The position numbers were made by a program, and so were the translations under genes. Shown in pieces: positions 1-7,890 of a stretch of DNA of 57,210 bases. Source of the DNA: Desulfuromonadales bacterium (lineage in GTDB: Bacteria > Desulfobacterota > Desulfuromonadia > Desulfuromonadales > JAHYIW01). Positions within the stretch are counted from its first letter, which is position 1; each line of letters starts with the position of its first letter. Below the pieces are notes generated by a model. That model was not told where the DNA came from and made no database searches. It saw only the letters and a program-made list of their open reading frames with translations. The DNA is taken from NCBI GenBank assembly GCA_029210745.1, contig JARGFI010000014.1:1-57210 (forward strand). Direction: 5' to 3'.

Positions 1-37
1 CGACTGAATCTTTCACCTCATTCTCTATGGAGTACTC

Positions 38-343
38 ATGGACCAAACTGAGCTTATTGGACACGTTGCTAAGGAGTTGGGCATCTCAAACACTCAATCG
101 CAACGATTGCTAAAAGCAACGCTGCGAGAGATTCGTGACCTGCTCGCGGTCGGACACGCGGTAACCCTGCCTCACCTGGGCACCTTCGACACGGCGACAT
201 ACGAGGAACACCGGGGTTATCGGCCTGATAGCAAGGACTTTGCCCTGTTCCCAAAGCGACGTGTTCCCGTATTTCGCACCGGAACATCGCTCCGTGAAGA
301 TGTTTACAATAGCGAATCGGACGAGGATGGGACACTGACATGA
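38..343 (+). CDS. HU/IHF-family DNA-binding protein
   Basis: A 101-residue protein with the whole HU/IHF fold: N-terminal helices (MDQTELIGHVAKELG), the GTF turn near residue 48 and a beta-arm followed by a C-terminal helix. HU proteins are small dimeric nucleoid proteins that bend DNA. The arm is unusual: the usual NPxTG tip is replaced by RPDSKD, and there is an acidic tail (SESDEDG). GGAG lies about 6 nt before the ATG. The stop overlaps the start of the next gene as ATGA, so the two are probably translated together. The partner also begins with an HU domain, which suggests a heteromeric pair (inference). Confidence 0.85.
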   Translation: MDQTELIGHVAKELGISNTQSQRLLKATLREIRDLLAVGHAVTLPHLGTFDTATYEEHRGYRPDSKDFALFPKRRVPVFRTGTSLREDVYNSESDEDGTLT

Positions 344-1284
344 CCAACGATAATAAGATCACGTATCACGCGTTTACCGAGCTGGTCGCCAGGCGTGCCA
401 AAGTCAGTCGAGTCGAGGCAGATACCTATCTCCATCAGCTGGCGAGTTCCATGGGTGAGGCTTTGGAAAATGGCAGTGACATTCATCTCTACCGCTTTGG
501 CCGTTTCCATACGACCCTTATCAGCGAACAGCTGGGGACCGACCCCAACACTGGTGCCCCGTTAACAATTCCCGAGCACACCCGTGTCCATTTTCGCCCC
601 TATAGCGCACTGCGTTTCGCGGTCAATGGGCCCTTCCGTAAGTTGCGCATCAAGGAACTCACTGAGGACAAAACGGCATGGCGTAATAGAACCGGCATCT
701 TGATCTTGCTGGCCATCCTTGCCCTGTTGCTGATCCTGTTTGGCATCGGCGTCATGAGTCGAATATTCACTCAAGATGCGCCCGTAGAGCCACCAGCGCA
801 AGCAGCGAGGAGCGTCGAACCGCTGGCACGCCCCGTTAACGAAGCTCTCGTTACAGGCGCTCCCGCGTCCACGATTACAACCACCGCGCCAACAGAAGGG
901 CAAACCGTCACGTCACCCGCTAGTGAAGCCATCGCTTCCGCAGAGCCGCCGTCGCCAATAGCACAGGCGACCGCTACCGTGATGACCGTGTTCTCCGGCG
1001 ATACGCTGTGGACGATTGCTGCGACCACCTGGGGCGATTCTTTTTGGTGGCCGGTAATCTATGCGGAAAACAGGCCAGAGCTGTCTCGTCACAACCCGGA
1101 CCTCATCGAGACCGGTATCACCCTGCGGATACCTGTTTTAGCCGGTAGCGTGAACAGTCCCAGGGCCGCAGACCTCCAACTGAAAACGAAAGCATACCGA
1201 ATCGTCGCCGACGATTACCAAAAACAGGGCAATCCACGCGCCGCAGAGTATGCGAAGGTTGCAGCTCGCGGGTTCAGCAAATAA
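340..1284 (+). CDS. Membrane-anchored HU-domain protein with periplasmic LysM domain
   Basis: 314 residues in clear modules. Residues 1-95 are an HU/IHF domain with a canonical arm tip (DPNTG, residues 68-72). Residues 119-139 form one strongly hydrophobic membrane segment preceded by basic residues (RNR), which predicts the N terminus in the cytoplasm. Residues 145-213 are a Pro/Thr/Ala-rich linker. Residues 215-266 are a LysM domain (SGDTLWTIA, then the LRIP end). A short helical tail follows (280-310). LysM binds N-acetylglucosamine polymers such as peptidoglycan, so the protein could link DNA to the cell wall through the inner membrane. That role is inference. Bacteroidetes have HU domains fused to a membrane segment and a SPOR domain, an analogous layout. 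Overlaps the upstream HU gene by 4 nt. Confidence 0.8.
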   Translation: MTNDNKITYHAFTELVARRAKVSRVEADTYLHQLASSMGEALENGSDIHLYRFGRFHTTLISEQLGTDPNTGAPLTIPEHTRVHFRPYSALRFAVNGPFRKLRIKELTEDKTAWRNRTGILILLAILALLLILFGIGVMSRIFTQDAPVEPPAQAARSVEPLARPVNEALVTGAPASTITTTAPTEGQTVTSPASEAIASAEPPSPIAQATATVMTVFSGDTLWTIAATTWGDSFWWPVIYAENRPELSRHNPDLIETGITLRIPVLAGSVNSPRAADLQLKTKAYRIVADDYQKQGNPRAAEYAKVAARGFSK

Positions 1285-1348
1285 AGCAACAAATAAATTT
1301 ACGTCTTACCGTTCTTGGAAAAACCTCTGACGTATAAAAGGAAAACTC

Positions 1349-1531
1349 ATGAAATCGTTCATTTCGCTCATAATCGTTCTCTTCGTGGTCAGCTTGACTC
1401 TGACGTTCACCGCCTGTGAGAAAAAAGGAACCGCGCAAAAGGCGGGAGAAAAGATCGATCAGGCTGTGGAGAAAACCTCGGAAACGGTGAAAGACACCGC
1501 GAATAAAGTCGAAGAAAGTCTGAAAAAGTAA
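1349..1531 (+). CDS. Small helical lipoprotein
   Basis: A 60-residue protein with a lipoprotein signal: Met-Lys start, hydrophobic core and a lipobox ending at Cys23 (LTFTAC). The 37-residue mature part is rich in Lys, Glu, Thr and Val with heptad-like spacing (EKIDQAVEKTSETVKD), so it should form one amphipathic helix. It resembles entericidin or apolipoprotein-like small envelope lipoproteins but is not assigned to a named family. AAAGGAAAAC provides a ribosome site. It lies 64 nt after the HU-LysM gene and 20 nt before the DUF3096 gene, in the same direction. Confidence 0.7.
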   Translation: MKSFISLIIVLFVVSLTLTFTACEKKGTAQKAGEKIDQAVEKTSETVKDTANKVEESLKK

Positions 1532-1551
1532 AACCCGAAAGGAACCTCAAC

Positions 1552-1680
1552 ATGACAGTGCAATTGCAACCTATCTTGTCAATTCTGGCCGGAATTTTGA
1601 TTCTGGCGATCCCCAAGGCGCTGAATTACATCGTTGCCTGTTACCTTATTCTGATTGGAATCAGCGGCCTGATGAGATAA
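1552..1680 (+). CDS. DUF3096-family micro-membrane protein
   Basis: A 42-codon gene starting MTVQLQPILSILAGILIL, with two hydrophobic stretches around a Pro-Lys turn (AIPKALNYIVA) and ending GLMR. This pattern matches the DUF3096 family of about 40-60-residue inner-membrane proteins of unknown function. GAAAGGAACC precedes the ATG. The gene closely follows the lipoprotein gene and may be co-transcribed with it. From 1681 to 1888 no further gene is supported. Confidence 0.75.
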   Translation: MTVQLQPILSILAGILILAIPKALNYIVACYLILIGISGLMR

Positions 1681-1888
1681 TGCCAGATGCGCCACGTGAG
1701 CCTCCGTAACGACCTTGTTGTTTACATAGAGTTCCTTGACATGGGCTGGTGTCGCGGCAAAAGTGGCAAGAGTGGCAAGGACCAGATTCAAACCGACCCA
1801 TTCAGAACGGTTTTCGGCAAATGCGTCGCCATCGTCGGTTCCGGCGTCGCCGCCTTCGCAGCAAACCCAGCAGGTCGAGGCTGAAAAA

Positions 1889-2710
1889 TCAGATCGTCGA
1901 AGTTTCCCCCAGCGATTGCACCGGACTCGGCAGGGTATCGGCCTGCGCTGTCACCGCCCCCTCCTGAAACATCCACAGGGTCCCAGGTCGCATGTCGACC
2001 CACGACTCGTTGTCGGTCAGCGGCAGCGAGGTGATCACCGCCACCCGGTCGCTGGGAGTGGTCAGTTCACGAAAATCGACGGCGACATCCTCGTCGAGCA
2101 GATGCGCCTCGCCAAACGGTGCCTGGCGCACGATGTAACTGAGTCGGGTCGAGCAATGGGCGACCATCACCCGCCCGTTGCTGAGCAGGAAATTGCTGAT
2201 CCCCAGACCGGCGAAAGCGAGAGTCAGTTCGTGCAGAGCGTCGAAGAGTTGCTCCGCCGCCGGAGGACTGTCGCCAAAGCGCTGCCGCAGGCTTTGCAGC
2301 AGCCAGCAGAAGATCCGTTCACTGTCGGTGGTGCCGACCGGGGTGAAGCTGCCGTCGAGGAGCGGTTGAAAGGAGGGGAGGTGGCCGTTGTGGGCGAACA
2401 GCCAGTGGCGGCCCCAGAGCTCACGCTGAAAAGGGTGGGTGTTTTCGAGACTCACGCTTCCTTCGGTCGCCTTGCGGATGTGGGCGACAACGTTGAGCGA
2501 ACGGATTGGATAGCTGCGCACCAGTTCGGCCAGCGGCGACTGGGCTGAAGGCTGCGGATCGAGAAAAAGCCGCGCCCCTTTCCCTTCAAAAAAGCCGATC
2601 CCCCAGCCGTCGGCGTGGACATCGGTCGCTCCACCGCGACGACGAAACCCGGCAAAGGAGAAACAGATATCGGTGGGGACGTTGCAGTTCATCCCGAGCA
2701 GCTGGCACAT
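1889..2710 (-). CDS. Class II glutamine amidotransferase, YafJ type
   Basis: 273 residues beginning Met-Cys-Gln-Leu-Leu-Gly. Cys2 is the expected N-terminal nucleophile of class II (Ntn) glutamine amidotransferases once Met is removed. Other family marks are HADGWGIGFFEG, the AHIRKAT arginine loop, and FAHNGHL. Such proteins release ammonia from glutamine; the acceptor for the YafJ group is not established. The length is normal and no synthase domain is fused. The start codon lacks a good ribosome site and lies 2 nt after a 20-codon ORF that has one, so translational coupling is likely. An inverted repeat like that before the sulfate operon lies about 130 nt upstream, hinting at sulfur control. 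Confidence 0.85.
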   Translation of the reverse strand: MCQLLGMNCNVPTDICFSFAGFRRRGGATDVHADGWGIGFFEGKGARLFLDPQPSAQSPLAELVRSYPIRSLNVVAHIRKATEGSVSLENTHPFQRELWGRHWLFAHNGHLPSFQPLLDGSFTPVGTTDSERIFCWLLQSLRQRFGDSPPAAEQLFDALHELTLAFAGLGISNFLLSNGRVMVAHCSTRLSYIVRQAPFGEAHLLDEDVAVDFRELTTPSDRVAVITSLPLTDNESWVDMRPGTLWMFQEGAVTAQADTLPSPVQSLGETSTI

Positions 2711-2712
2711 GG

Positions 2713-2775
2713 TCAGCTCTGCGTTTCGCTCTGCCGCTGCAAGCGGTCGATGCCGCCGATCAGTGGGCTCTGCAT
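2713..2775 (-). CDS. 20-codon ORF upstream of the amidotransferase
   Basis: This ORF encodes a 20-residue peptide starting MQSPLIGGIDRLQRQ. It has a strong ribosome site (CAAGGAGAG), while the amidotransferase two nucleotides downstream has none. It may be a leader peptide or coupling ORF, or the remnant of a larger gene. It contains no Cys run or other obvious attenuation signal. No homology is recognised. Confidence 0.4.
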   Translation of the reverse strand: MQSPLIGGIDRLQRQSETQS

Positions 2776-2836
2776 GTTCTCTCCTTGGGGAAAAGATGCT
2801 TTGACTTTCAATTATTCCTTAACGATAATACGTTAT

Positions 2837-2855
2837 GTCTATCGTTTTAATAGAT
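2837..2855. promoter_or_regulatory. Candidate sulfur-regulon operator (imperfect copy)
   Basis: GTCTATC-GTTTT-AATAGAT is an imperfect inverted repeat with a 5-nt spacer. It matches the perfect GTCTATC-GATTT-GATAGAC repeat before the sulfate-binding protein gene (8972-8990) in both arm sequence and spacing. It lies upstream of the leftward amidotransferase unit. The rest of 2776-3095 holds no gene I can support. The regulator is inferred to be the Rrf2 protein encoded at 9006-9467. Confidence 0.5.
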
Positions 2856-3125
2856 TGTTGCGCGAGCAGCCCTGTTCTGTCAACATTTTTCTGCTGTTAT
2901 CAAGAAAATCAGGCGCTCATAGCCGGTCGCAAGGTGCCGAACCCGCACTGCTGGTCGAGGTGTTGTAGCGGATGCGTCTGGCGCTGGGGTGATGGAGGAG
3001 GGGGGCAACCTGAGTGGAGTTATGTGTCTGTGTTCCCCGGAAAATAAATCCATCCCCGTTTTCGCTTTGAAATCTTCCTCAAAGATGCTACATTTGTGTT
3101 AACTATTCACACAGGAGACCAAGCG

Positions 3126-3368
3126 ATGGCCAGAACAACGAGCATCACGATCGGTTCACAACTCGATGATTTCGTCGGTAAATTGATTGAGTCCGGGCGC
3201 TACGGTTCAACCAGTGAAGTTGTGCGCTCCGCCTTGCGCTTGCTTGAACGTCAGGAAAATCAAGCGGCAGCACTGAAAAGTGCTATAGAAGCCGGGGAGC
3301 GCAGCGGGGAAAGCGATTTGTCTCTGCGCGATATTGCCGCACAGGTGAAGCAGAAGCACCTTGTATAA
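3126..3368 (+). CDS. ParD-like antitoxin (RHH)
   Basis: An 80-residue protein starting MARTTSITIGSQLDDFVGKL, a ribbon-helix-helix N terminus typical of ParD/CopG antitoxins, followed by the SGRYGSTSEVVRSALRLLE helix pair and a flexible toxin-binding tail. Start 3126 is chosen over an upstream in-frame codon because CAGGAGA sits just before it and the RHH strand begins there. It overlaps the toxin gene by 8 nt. ParD usually represses its own operon through the RHH domain. Confidence 0.88.
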   Translation: MARTTSITIGSQLDDFVGKLIESGRYGSTSEVVRSALRLLERQENQAAALKSAIEAGERSGESDLSLRDIAAQVKQKHLV

Positions 3369-3654
3369 GCTCTCCAAACTTGCGGCTGAGGATTTCGCGG
3401 CCATCTACGAATACACCTTGCTGAACTTTGGGGCGCGCCAGGCCGATGCTTACACCGATGATTTGGAGAGTGTCTTTCGCCTCCTGTCCAGCTCACCGCT
3501 CATGGGGCATGAGTGTCAGGAAATCGCCGATGGGGTTCGCCGTCACGATCACCAACGACACGCCATTTTTTACCGGCGGCGTGAGTCCCGTATTTTTATC
3601 ATCAGGATACTCCATCAGCAGATGGAACCGATGAGACATTTCTCCGAGATTTGA
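3361..3654 (+). CDS. ParE-like toxin
   Basis: A 97-residue RelE/ParE-superfamily protein that begins at TTG within the antitoxin gene. Family marks: YKLSKLAAEDFAAIYEYT, the GxxQA helix, PLMGHECQEI, and the C-terminal strand pair HAIFYRRRE-SRIFIIRILHQ. ParE toxins inhibit DNA gyrase; RelE types cleave mRNA. The sequence (no RelE catalytic set, ParE-like RRHxxxxHxIFYR end) favours ParE. The coding frame is intact over the usual length, so the module looks functional. Confidence 0.88.
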   Translation: MYKLSKLAAEDFAAIYEYTLLNFGARQADAYTDDLESVFRLLSSSPLMGHECQEIADGVRRHDHQRHAIFYRRRESRIFIIRILHQQMEPMRHFSEI

Positions 3655-3730
3655 GGCCCCCCGGTTTCCCGCCATAAGGACACCCGTACCAACACGCGAC
3701 AGGAACTTGGGACACTCCCCAGTTTTCTTT

Positions 3731-3853
3731 TTAGCGACCCCCAGGTTTCTTTGGTTTGAGTGCCTGATTCAACCCGAATTCCAGCATGTCAACGAAGGAC
3801 TCTGATCCAAATGGCCGTCCGGAGTTAGTGGCGTGGTTTGATTTTTTCGTCAT
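3731..3853 (-). pseudogene. C-terminal fragment of a REP-associated (RAYT) transposase
   Basis: Read leftward, this 40-codon frame ends with the sequence SGRPFGSESFVDMLE and then LKPKKPGGR, the characteristic C terminus of bacterial REP-associated tyrosine transposases (GRPLGSExF...). The catalytic Y1 domain with the HUH motif is absent, since the frame begins just after the NifH-like stop codon. Beyond the stop, 3704-3724 is an imperfect palindrome (AACTTGGGA ... CCCCAGTT) that looks like an associated REP sequence. This is a remnant, not an active element. Confidence 0.65.
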
Positions 3854-3856
3854 CAC

Positions 3857-4633
3857 TCAGATCCCGCCCCCGAAGCCGACATACCCCTCGCCCAGATCGT
3901 AGAGCCGGTCTCCCCAGCCTGCGGCCCAATCGCGAAATTCTTCGTCATCCAGCGGTTCGGCAGCCGCAAAGACACCGGGATTGAGCAGCAGCTTAGCCAG
4001 ATCGCGATAGAGATAAGTCGCGTGGGCCAGTGGTGCGGCTTCGATCACGGTTTCACCCAGGAAGGCGCTGCGGATTACGGCCAGGGCGCGCGGCAGATAG
4101 CCTTGCAGCCCGGTGCCGGTTTTGCGTGCAAAATCTTCAACGATGGGGCCGGCATAAGGTTCGGTCAGGTTGTTGCCGATCAACCCGACTTCGACCGGTT
4201 CTTCCTGCAAATCCCGCCAGAGTTGATTGATCGCGCGGAGCGAGGCTGGTTCGGCATCGGTCACCGCCAGGATCTGACTTGCCAGCCCCGCACTCAACAA
4301 CGCCTCCAGCAGGGTCCGGTCGGCACCGGCGTCGATCAGCACCAGTTCGGCCGCGGGGTGACGCGCGGCAAGTTCCTCACCCAGCAGCCTTACCGGCTCG
4401 GACCAGCCGTTGCCGGATGGGCGGAGAAGGCGACACCCCAGTCGTTTGAATCCGGTCGTCCAGCTATCATGATTAACGGTTGCCCGACTGACCAGCGCCG
4501 GAGCCTGGTCGTCGCCGCAACCGATCAGGATCGTGCCGCGCCCTGCCTCGGCATAGGCCGCAGCCAGATGCGCCGCGACACTGGAGGTGCCTGCGCCGCG
4601 GTGACCGAAGAAGATCAGATGTCGCGTATTCAT
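3857..4633 (-). CDS. Degenerate NifH-like P-loop protein of the sulfate operon
   Basis: 258 residues related to nitrogenase iron protein (NifH/BchL/CfbC). Similarities include IGCGDDQ (NifH: GCDPKAD), the GLIGNNL segment and the TGTGLQGYLPRALAVIRSAF region followed by TVIEAAPLAHA. It differs where it matters: the P loop reads GHRGAGTSS (residues 10-18), so both lysines of the usual GKGGIGKS are missing. Only two cysteines exist (IGC, LGC), so the paired cluster-binding cysteines near positions 97 and 132 are absent. It therefore probably neither hydrolyses ATP nor holds a 4Fe-4S cluster in the NifH manner. GGGAAGGATC precedes the ATG. It is last in the sulfate operon, suggesting a sulfur role. 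Confidence 0.65.
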   Translation of the reverse strand: MNTRHLIFFGHRGAGTSSVAAHLAAAYAEAGRGTILIGCGDDQAPALVSRATVNHDSWTTGFKRLGCRLLRPSGNGWSEPVRLLGEELAARHPAAELVLIDAGADRTLLEALLSAGLASQILAVTDAEPASLRAINQLWRDLQEEPVEVGLIGNNLTEPYAGPIVEDFARKTGTGLQGYLPRALAVIRSAFLGETVIEAAPLAHATYLYRDLAKLLLNPGVFAAAEPLDDEEFRDWAAGWGDRLYDLGEGYVGFGGGI

Positions 4634-4654
4634 GGTTGATCCTTCCCGGCGGGT

Positions 4655-4818
4655 CTATTTCAGCCGTACTTTTTCGCTCTTGTCGATCTGCACCACGTGG
4701 CCGTCCTGGATGACCAGCGTGACGCTGCCTAGCGGATCTCGCGGATCGCCTGCCACAGGCGCGTCTCGATGTCCTTGTGCCAGAAATCCGGAGAGGTCGT
4801 GTTTTCGTTACGCTCCAT
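4655..4818 (-). pseudogene. Frameshifted YezD/DUF2292-like gene
   Basis: Two adjacent frames together give a DUF2292 (YezD-like) protein. The first runs from the ATG at 4818 (ribosome site AAGGAGG) through FWHKDIETRLWQAIREIR to a TAG. The second resumes at once with GSVTLVIQDGHVVQIDKSEK. The family normally has a Tyr or Phe codon before GSV; here only two of its three bases remain, at about 4731-4733. The total of 164 nt is one short of 55 codons, which fits a single-base deletion. DUF2292 proteins are commonly found in sulfate or cysteine operons; their function is unknown. A sequencing error is the main alternative. Confidence 0.75.
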
Positions 4819-4852
4819 GGCGTCCTCCTTGCGTCTGGGCCGGAAAGACCGG

Positions 4853-5908
4853 TCAGATCTGGTAATCGGGGACGAAGACCCGGATGTTGGTGGGTTGGAT
4901 GTACACCTGTTCACCGATTTTCAGCGCCAGCTGCCGGTATTGCTCACGGGGCAGCTCGGCATGCACCGTTTCACCGTTATCGACGCGGCGCAGCTCAACC
5001 CGTGGCAAAGCCCCGGCTCCCTGGATAAAGATCACCTCGGCAGCGATATCCGCGGCCGATTCGGCGCGGCGTAGAATGCGGATATCACCGGGGCGCACGT
5101 AGCCGATATTCACCCCATCGCTGTCGACCGGGAAGGTGCTTTCGCCATGCTGTCCGCCGCTTTCATTCCCCCGACAATGAAACAGATTCACGTTACCGAG
5201 AAATCCATAGACAAACGGATTGGCCGGGCGGTCATAGACCTCTTCCGGGGTGCCGACCTGTTCGACCTTCGCCTGATTCATCACCACCACCCGGTCGGCC
5301 ACTTCCAGTGCCTCTTCCTGATCGTGAGTGACAAAGACGCTGGTGACGTGGATTTCATCATGCAGTTTGCGCAGCCAGCGGCGCAGCTCCTGGCGGACCT
5401 TGGCATCGAGCGCCCCGAACGGCTCGTCGAGGAGCAGCACCTTCGGCTCGGTTGCCAGCGCCCGGGCCAGGGCGACGCGCTGACGTTGGCCACCGGAGAG
5501 CTGGGCTGGATAACGATCAACCAGGTTGTCGAGCTGAATCAGACCCAACAGCTCATGCACGCGGGCGCTGATCTGTGCTTTGCCCGGACGCTCAGCGCGG
5601 GGTTTGACGGTCATGCCGAAGGCGATGTTATCAAAGACCGTCATGTGCCGAAAGAGGGCGTAGTGCTGGAAGACGAAGCCGACCTGGCGCTCGCGCACTT
5701 TTCGTTGCGTGGTCTCCTCGCCATCAAAATGGATGGTCCCGGTATCGGGGGTTTCCAGCCCGGCGATAATCCGCAGCAGGGTGGTCTTTCCCGAGCCGGA
5801 GGGGCCGAGCAGGGCGACCAGCTCGCCGGACGGGACAGTGAGATCGATCTGATCGAGGGCGGTGTAATTGCCAAATTGTTTCGAAATGTTCTGAATTTGA
5901 ATTCCCAT
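4853..5908 (-). CDS. cysA: Sulfate/thiosulfate ABC transporter ATPase CysA
   Basis: 351 residues with Walker [10 protein letters not shown] (35-43), Q-loop [13 protein letters not shown], signature LSGGQRQ, Walker [12 protein letters not shown] and the H-loop [20 protein letters not shown] and the C-terminal regulatory region are typical of CysA. It powers sulfate import with CysT and CysW. It sits 5 nt after cysW and 34 nt before the broken YezD-like gene. Length is usual for the family. Confidence 0.93.
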   Translation of the reverse strand: MGIQIQNISKQFGNYTALDQIDLTVPSGELVALLGPSGSGKTTLLRIIAGLETPDTGTIHFDGEETTQRKVRERQVGFVFQHYALFRHMTVFDNIAFGMTVKPRAERPGKAQISARVHELLGLIQLDNLVDRYPAQLSGGQRQRVALARALATEPKVLLLDEPFGALDAKVRQELRRWLRKLHDEIHVTSVFVTHDQEEALEVADRVVVMNQAKVEQVGTPEEVYDRPANPFVYGFLGNVNLFHCRGNESGGQHGESTFPVDSDGVNIGYVRPGDIRILRRAESAADIAAEVIFIQGAGALPRVELRRVDNGETVHAELPREQYRQLALKIGEQVYIQPTNIRVFVPDYQI

Positions 5909-5913
5909 GAGAC

Positions 5914-6798
5914 TTATTCCACTCCAATCGGTTTGGTGGCGGATTTTACTGCGTGCCGCACCTTCTTTTCCAGCAGCGCCTTGGCCACCAGCGTCAAAAT
6001 CGCCAGCAGCGCCAGCAGCGTCGCGACCGCGAAGGCGGCGGCGAAGTTATACTCGTTGTAAAGGATCTCGACATGCAGCGGCAGGGTGTTGGTCAGCCCG
6101 CGGATATGCCCGGAGACAACCGAGACGGCGCCGAATTCCCCCATCGCCCGGGCGTTACAGAGAATAACCCCGTAGAGCACCCCCCAGATGACATTGGGCA
6201 GGGTGACGCGGAAGAAGATCTGCCAGCCGCTCGCGCCGAGGACCAGCGCCGCCTCTTCCTCTTCGGTTCCCTGCGCCTGCATCAGTGGAATCAGTTCGCG
6301 GGCGACAAACGGGAAGGTGACGAAGATGGTGGCCAGCACGATGCCGGGGACGGCGAAGATCAGCTGAATATCGTGGGCTTTGAGCCACGGCCCCAGCCAC
6401 CCTTGCAGGCCGAAGAGCAGCACGTAGATGAAACCGGAGATGACCGGCGAGACCGAAAAGGGCAGGTCGATCAGAGTGATCAGAAACGCCTTGCCGCGAA
6501 ACTTGAACTTGGTGATCGCCCAGGCGGCGGCGATGCCGAAGACCAGGTTGAGCGGCACACTGACCCCCGCCGCAATCAGGGTCAGACGGATCGCCGCCAG
6601 GGCGTCCGGTTCGATAATCGCCGCCCAGTAGGTGTCAACCCCCTTCTCCAGCGCCTGAACGAAGACCGCCACCAGCGGCACGACCAGAAACAGGATGAGA
6701 AAGGTCAGCGCCAGGCCGCTGAGCAGCCAGCGCACCGCCTTTGGCTCGGTCAGGGCGGCGTCGCCAAGCGTGTTCGGAGTTATCGATTGCGTTGTCAT
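5914..6798 (-). CDS. cysW: Sulfate ABC transporter permease CysW
   Basis: 294 residues with six predicted membrane segments and the permease EAA motif region ([23 protein letters not shown]). The phrase [18 protein letters not shown] is diagnostic for CysW. It forms the membrane channel with CysT. AAGGAAA precedes the ATG. Unlike the tight cysW-cysA join, the gap to cysT upstream is 177 nt because a hairpin repeat has entered there. Confidence 0.93.
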   Translation of the reverse strand: MTTQSITPNTLGDAALTEPKAVRWLLSGLALTFLILFLVVPLVAVFVQALEKGVDTYWAAIIEPDALAAIRLTLIAAGVSVPLNLVFGIAAAWAITKFKFRGKAFLITLIDLPFSVSPVISGFIYVLLFGLQGWLGPWLKAHDIQLIFAVPGIVLATIFVTFPFVARELIPLMQAQGTEEEEAALVLGASGWQIFFRVTLPNVIWGVLYGVILCNARAMGEFGAVSVVSGHIRGLTNTLPLHVEILYNEYNFAAAFAVATLLALLAILTLVAKALLEKKVRHAVKSATKPIGVE

Positions 6799-6860
6799 GG
6801 TCGTTTCCTTGCGGGGGTTATATTGGCTGTTTGCTCAACATCGCACCCGAAACCGGGTGG

Positions 6861-6948
6861 CACGCGAAGCCGCGAAGATCGCGAAGGGAGAAACCAACAA
6901 AAGCACTTTGATTCATGACTTAGCTTCGCGCCTTCGCGTCTTTGCGTG
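6861..6948. repeat. Long imperfect hairpin repeat between cysT and cysW
   Basis: The left arm begins CACGCGAAGCCGCGAAG (6861) and the right arm ends CCTTCGCGTCTTTGCGTG (6948). The two arms are nearly perfect reverse complements over about 25 nt around an AT-rich loop. Repeats of this GCGAAG/CTTCGC type are known as dispersed intergenic palindromes in related genomes (general knowledge, not searched). Here it splits an otherwise compact operon and could form a stable mRNA hairpin between the two permease cistrons. Confidence 0.75.
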
Positions 6949-6975
6949 AGAATATATTTCTGCGTTTTCATCGGC

Positions 6976-7806
6976 CTAACGCTCAGCATGGCGTCGGCTC
7001 CACCACTGGACCAGATTAATACTAAGCAGAATCAGAAACGAAAAGAGCAGCATTACCGAGGCGATGGCGGTGGCGCCGGCGTAGTCGTACTGCTCCAGCT
7101 TGGTGATGATCAGCAGCGGGGTGATCTCCGAGACCATCGGCATGTTGCCGGCGATGAAGATCACCGAGCCGTACTCACCGATGGCGCGCGCATAGGCCAG
7201 GGCAAAGCCGGTCAACAGCGCCGGGGTGATGGCCGGAAAGATCACCCGGACAAAGGTCTGCCAGCGGTTGGCGCCGAGGCAGGCGGCGGCCTCTTCCAGC
7301 TCTTTCTCCAGATCTTCCAGTACCGGCTGCACCGTACGCACCACAAACGGGATGCCGATAAAGGTCATCGCCACCATAATCCCCAACGGGGTGTAGGCGA
7401 TTTTGAGCCCCAGCGGTTCGATAAAACGGCCGATCCAGCCGTTGCTGGAATAGAGCCCGGCCAGGGTGATCCCGGCCACCGCCGTCGGCAGGGCAAAGGG
7501 GAGATCGACCAGGGCGTCGATGATCCGCTTGCCGGGAATTTTGTAGCGCACCAGCACCCAGGCGACCAGCAGACCGAAGACGCCGTTGATCAAAGCGGCA
7601 ATCAAGGCCGCGCCGAAGGTCAGGCGGAAGGAGGCAAGCACCCGCGCCGAAGCCACGGTGCCCCAGAAGTCGACCCAGGAGAGAGTCGCGGTCTTGAACA
7701 GCAGGCTCGACAGCGGGATCAGGACGATCAGGCTCAAGTAGAGAATTGTGAAGCCCATGGCCAGGCCGAAACCAGGCAGAACGCCGCGCTGTTTGATAGC
7801 AATCAT
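6976..7806 (-). CDS. cysT: Sulfate ABC transporter permease CysT (CysU)
   Basis: 276 residues, six predicted membrane segments, and the permease motif EEAAACLGANRWQTFVRVIFP. The segments DLPFALPTAVAGITL and ARAIGEYGSVIFIAGNMP are diagnostic for CysT. It pairs with CysW for sulfate or thiosulfate import. It follows sbp by 84 nt and has a GACAGGAACC ribosome site. Confidence 0.93.
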   Translation of the reverse strand: MIAIKQRGVLPGFGLAMGFTILYLSLIVLIPLSSLLFKTATLSWVDFWGTVASARVLASFRLTFGAALIAALINGVFGLLVAWVLVRYKIPGKRIIDALVDLPFALPTAVAGITLAGLYSSNGWIGRFIEPLGLKIAYTPLGIMVAMTFIGIPFVVRTVQPVLEDLEKELEEAAACLGANRWQTFVRVIFPAITPALLTGFALAYARAIGEYGSVIFIAGNMPMVSEITPLLIITKLEQYDYAGATAIASVMLLFSFLILLSINLVQWWSRRHAER

Positions 7807-7890
7807 AATGGGTTCCTGTCGGGGCGGTCCTTGCGGCCGCCCTCCGAATATTTGGTTCCCGCAAGGGGACCATTAAAAATATCGCGACAA

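Noticed and set aside
1579-1888. Leftward open frame over the DUF3096 gene and the gap
   Set aside because: It overlaps a well-supported micro-gene, has no good start and no recognisable motif.
3857-4633. Calling the P-loop protein a true NifH or a MinD
   Set aside because: Both essential lysines and the cluster cysteines are missing; only similarity, not function, is supported.
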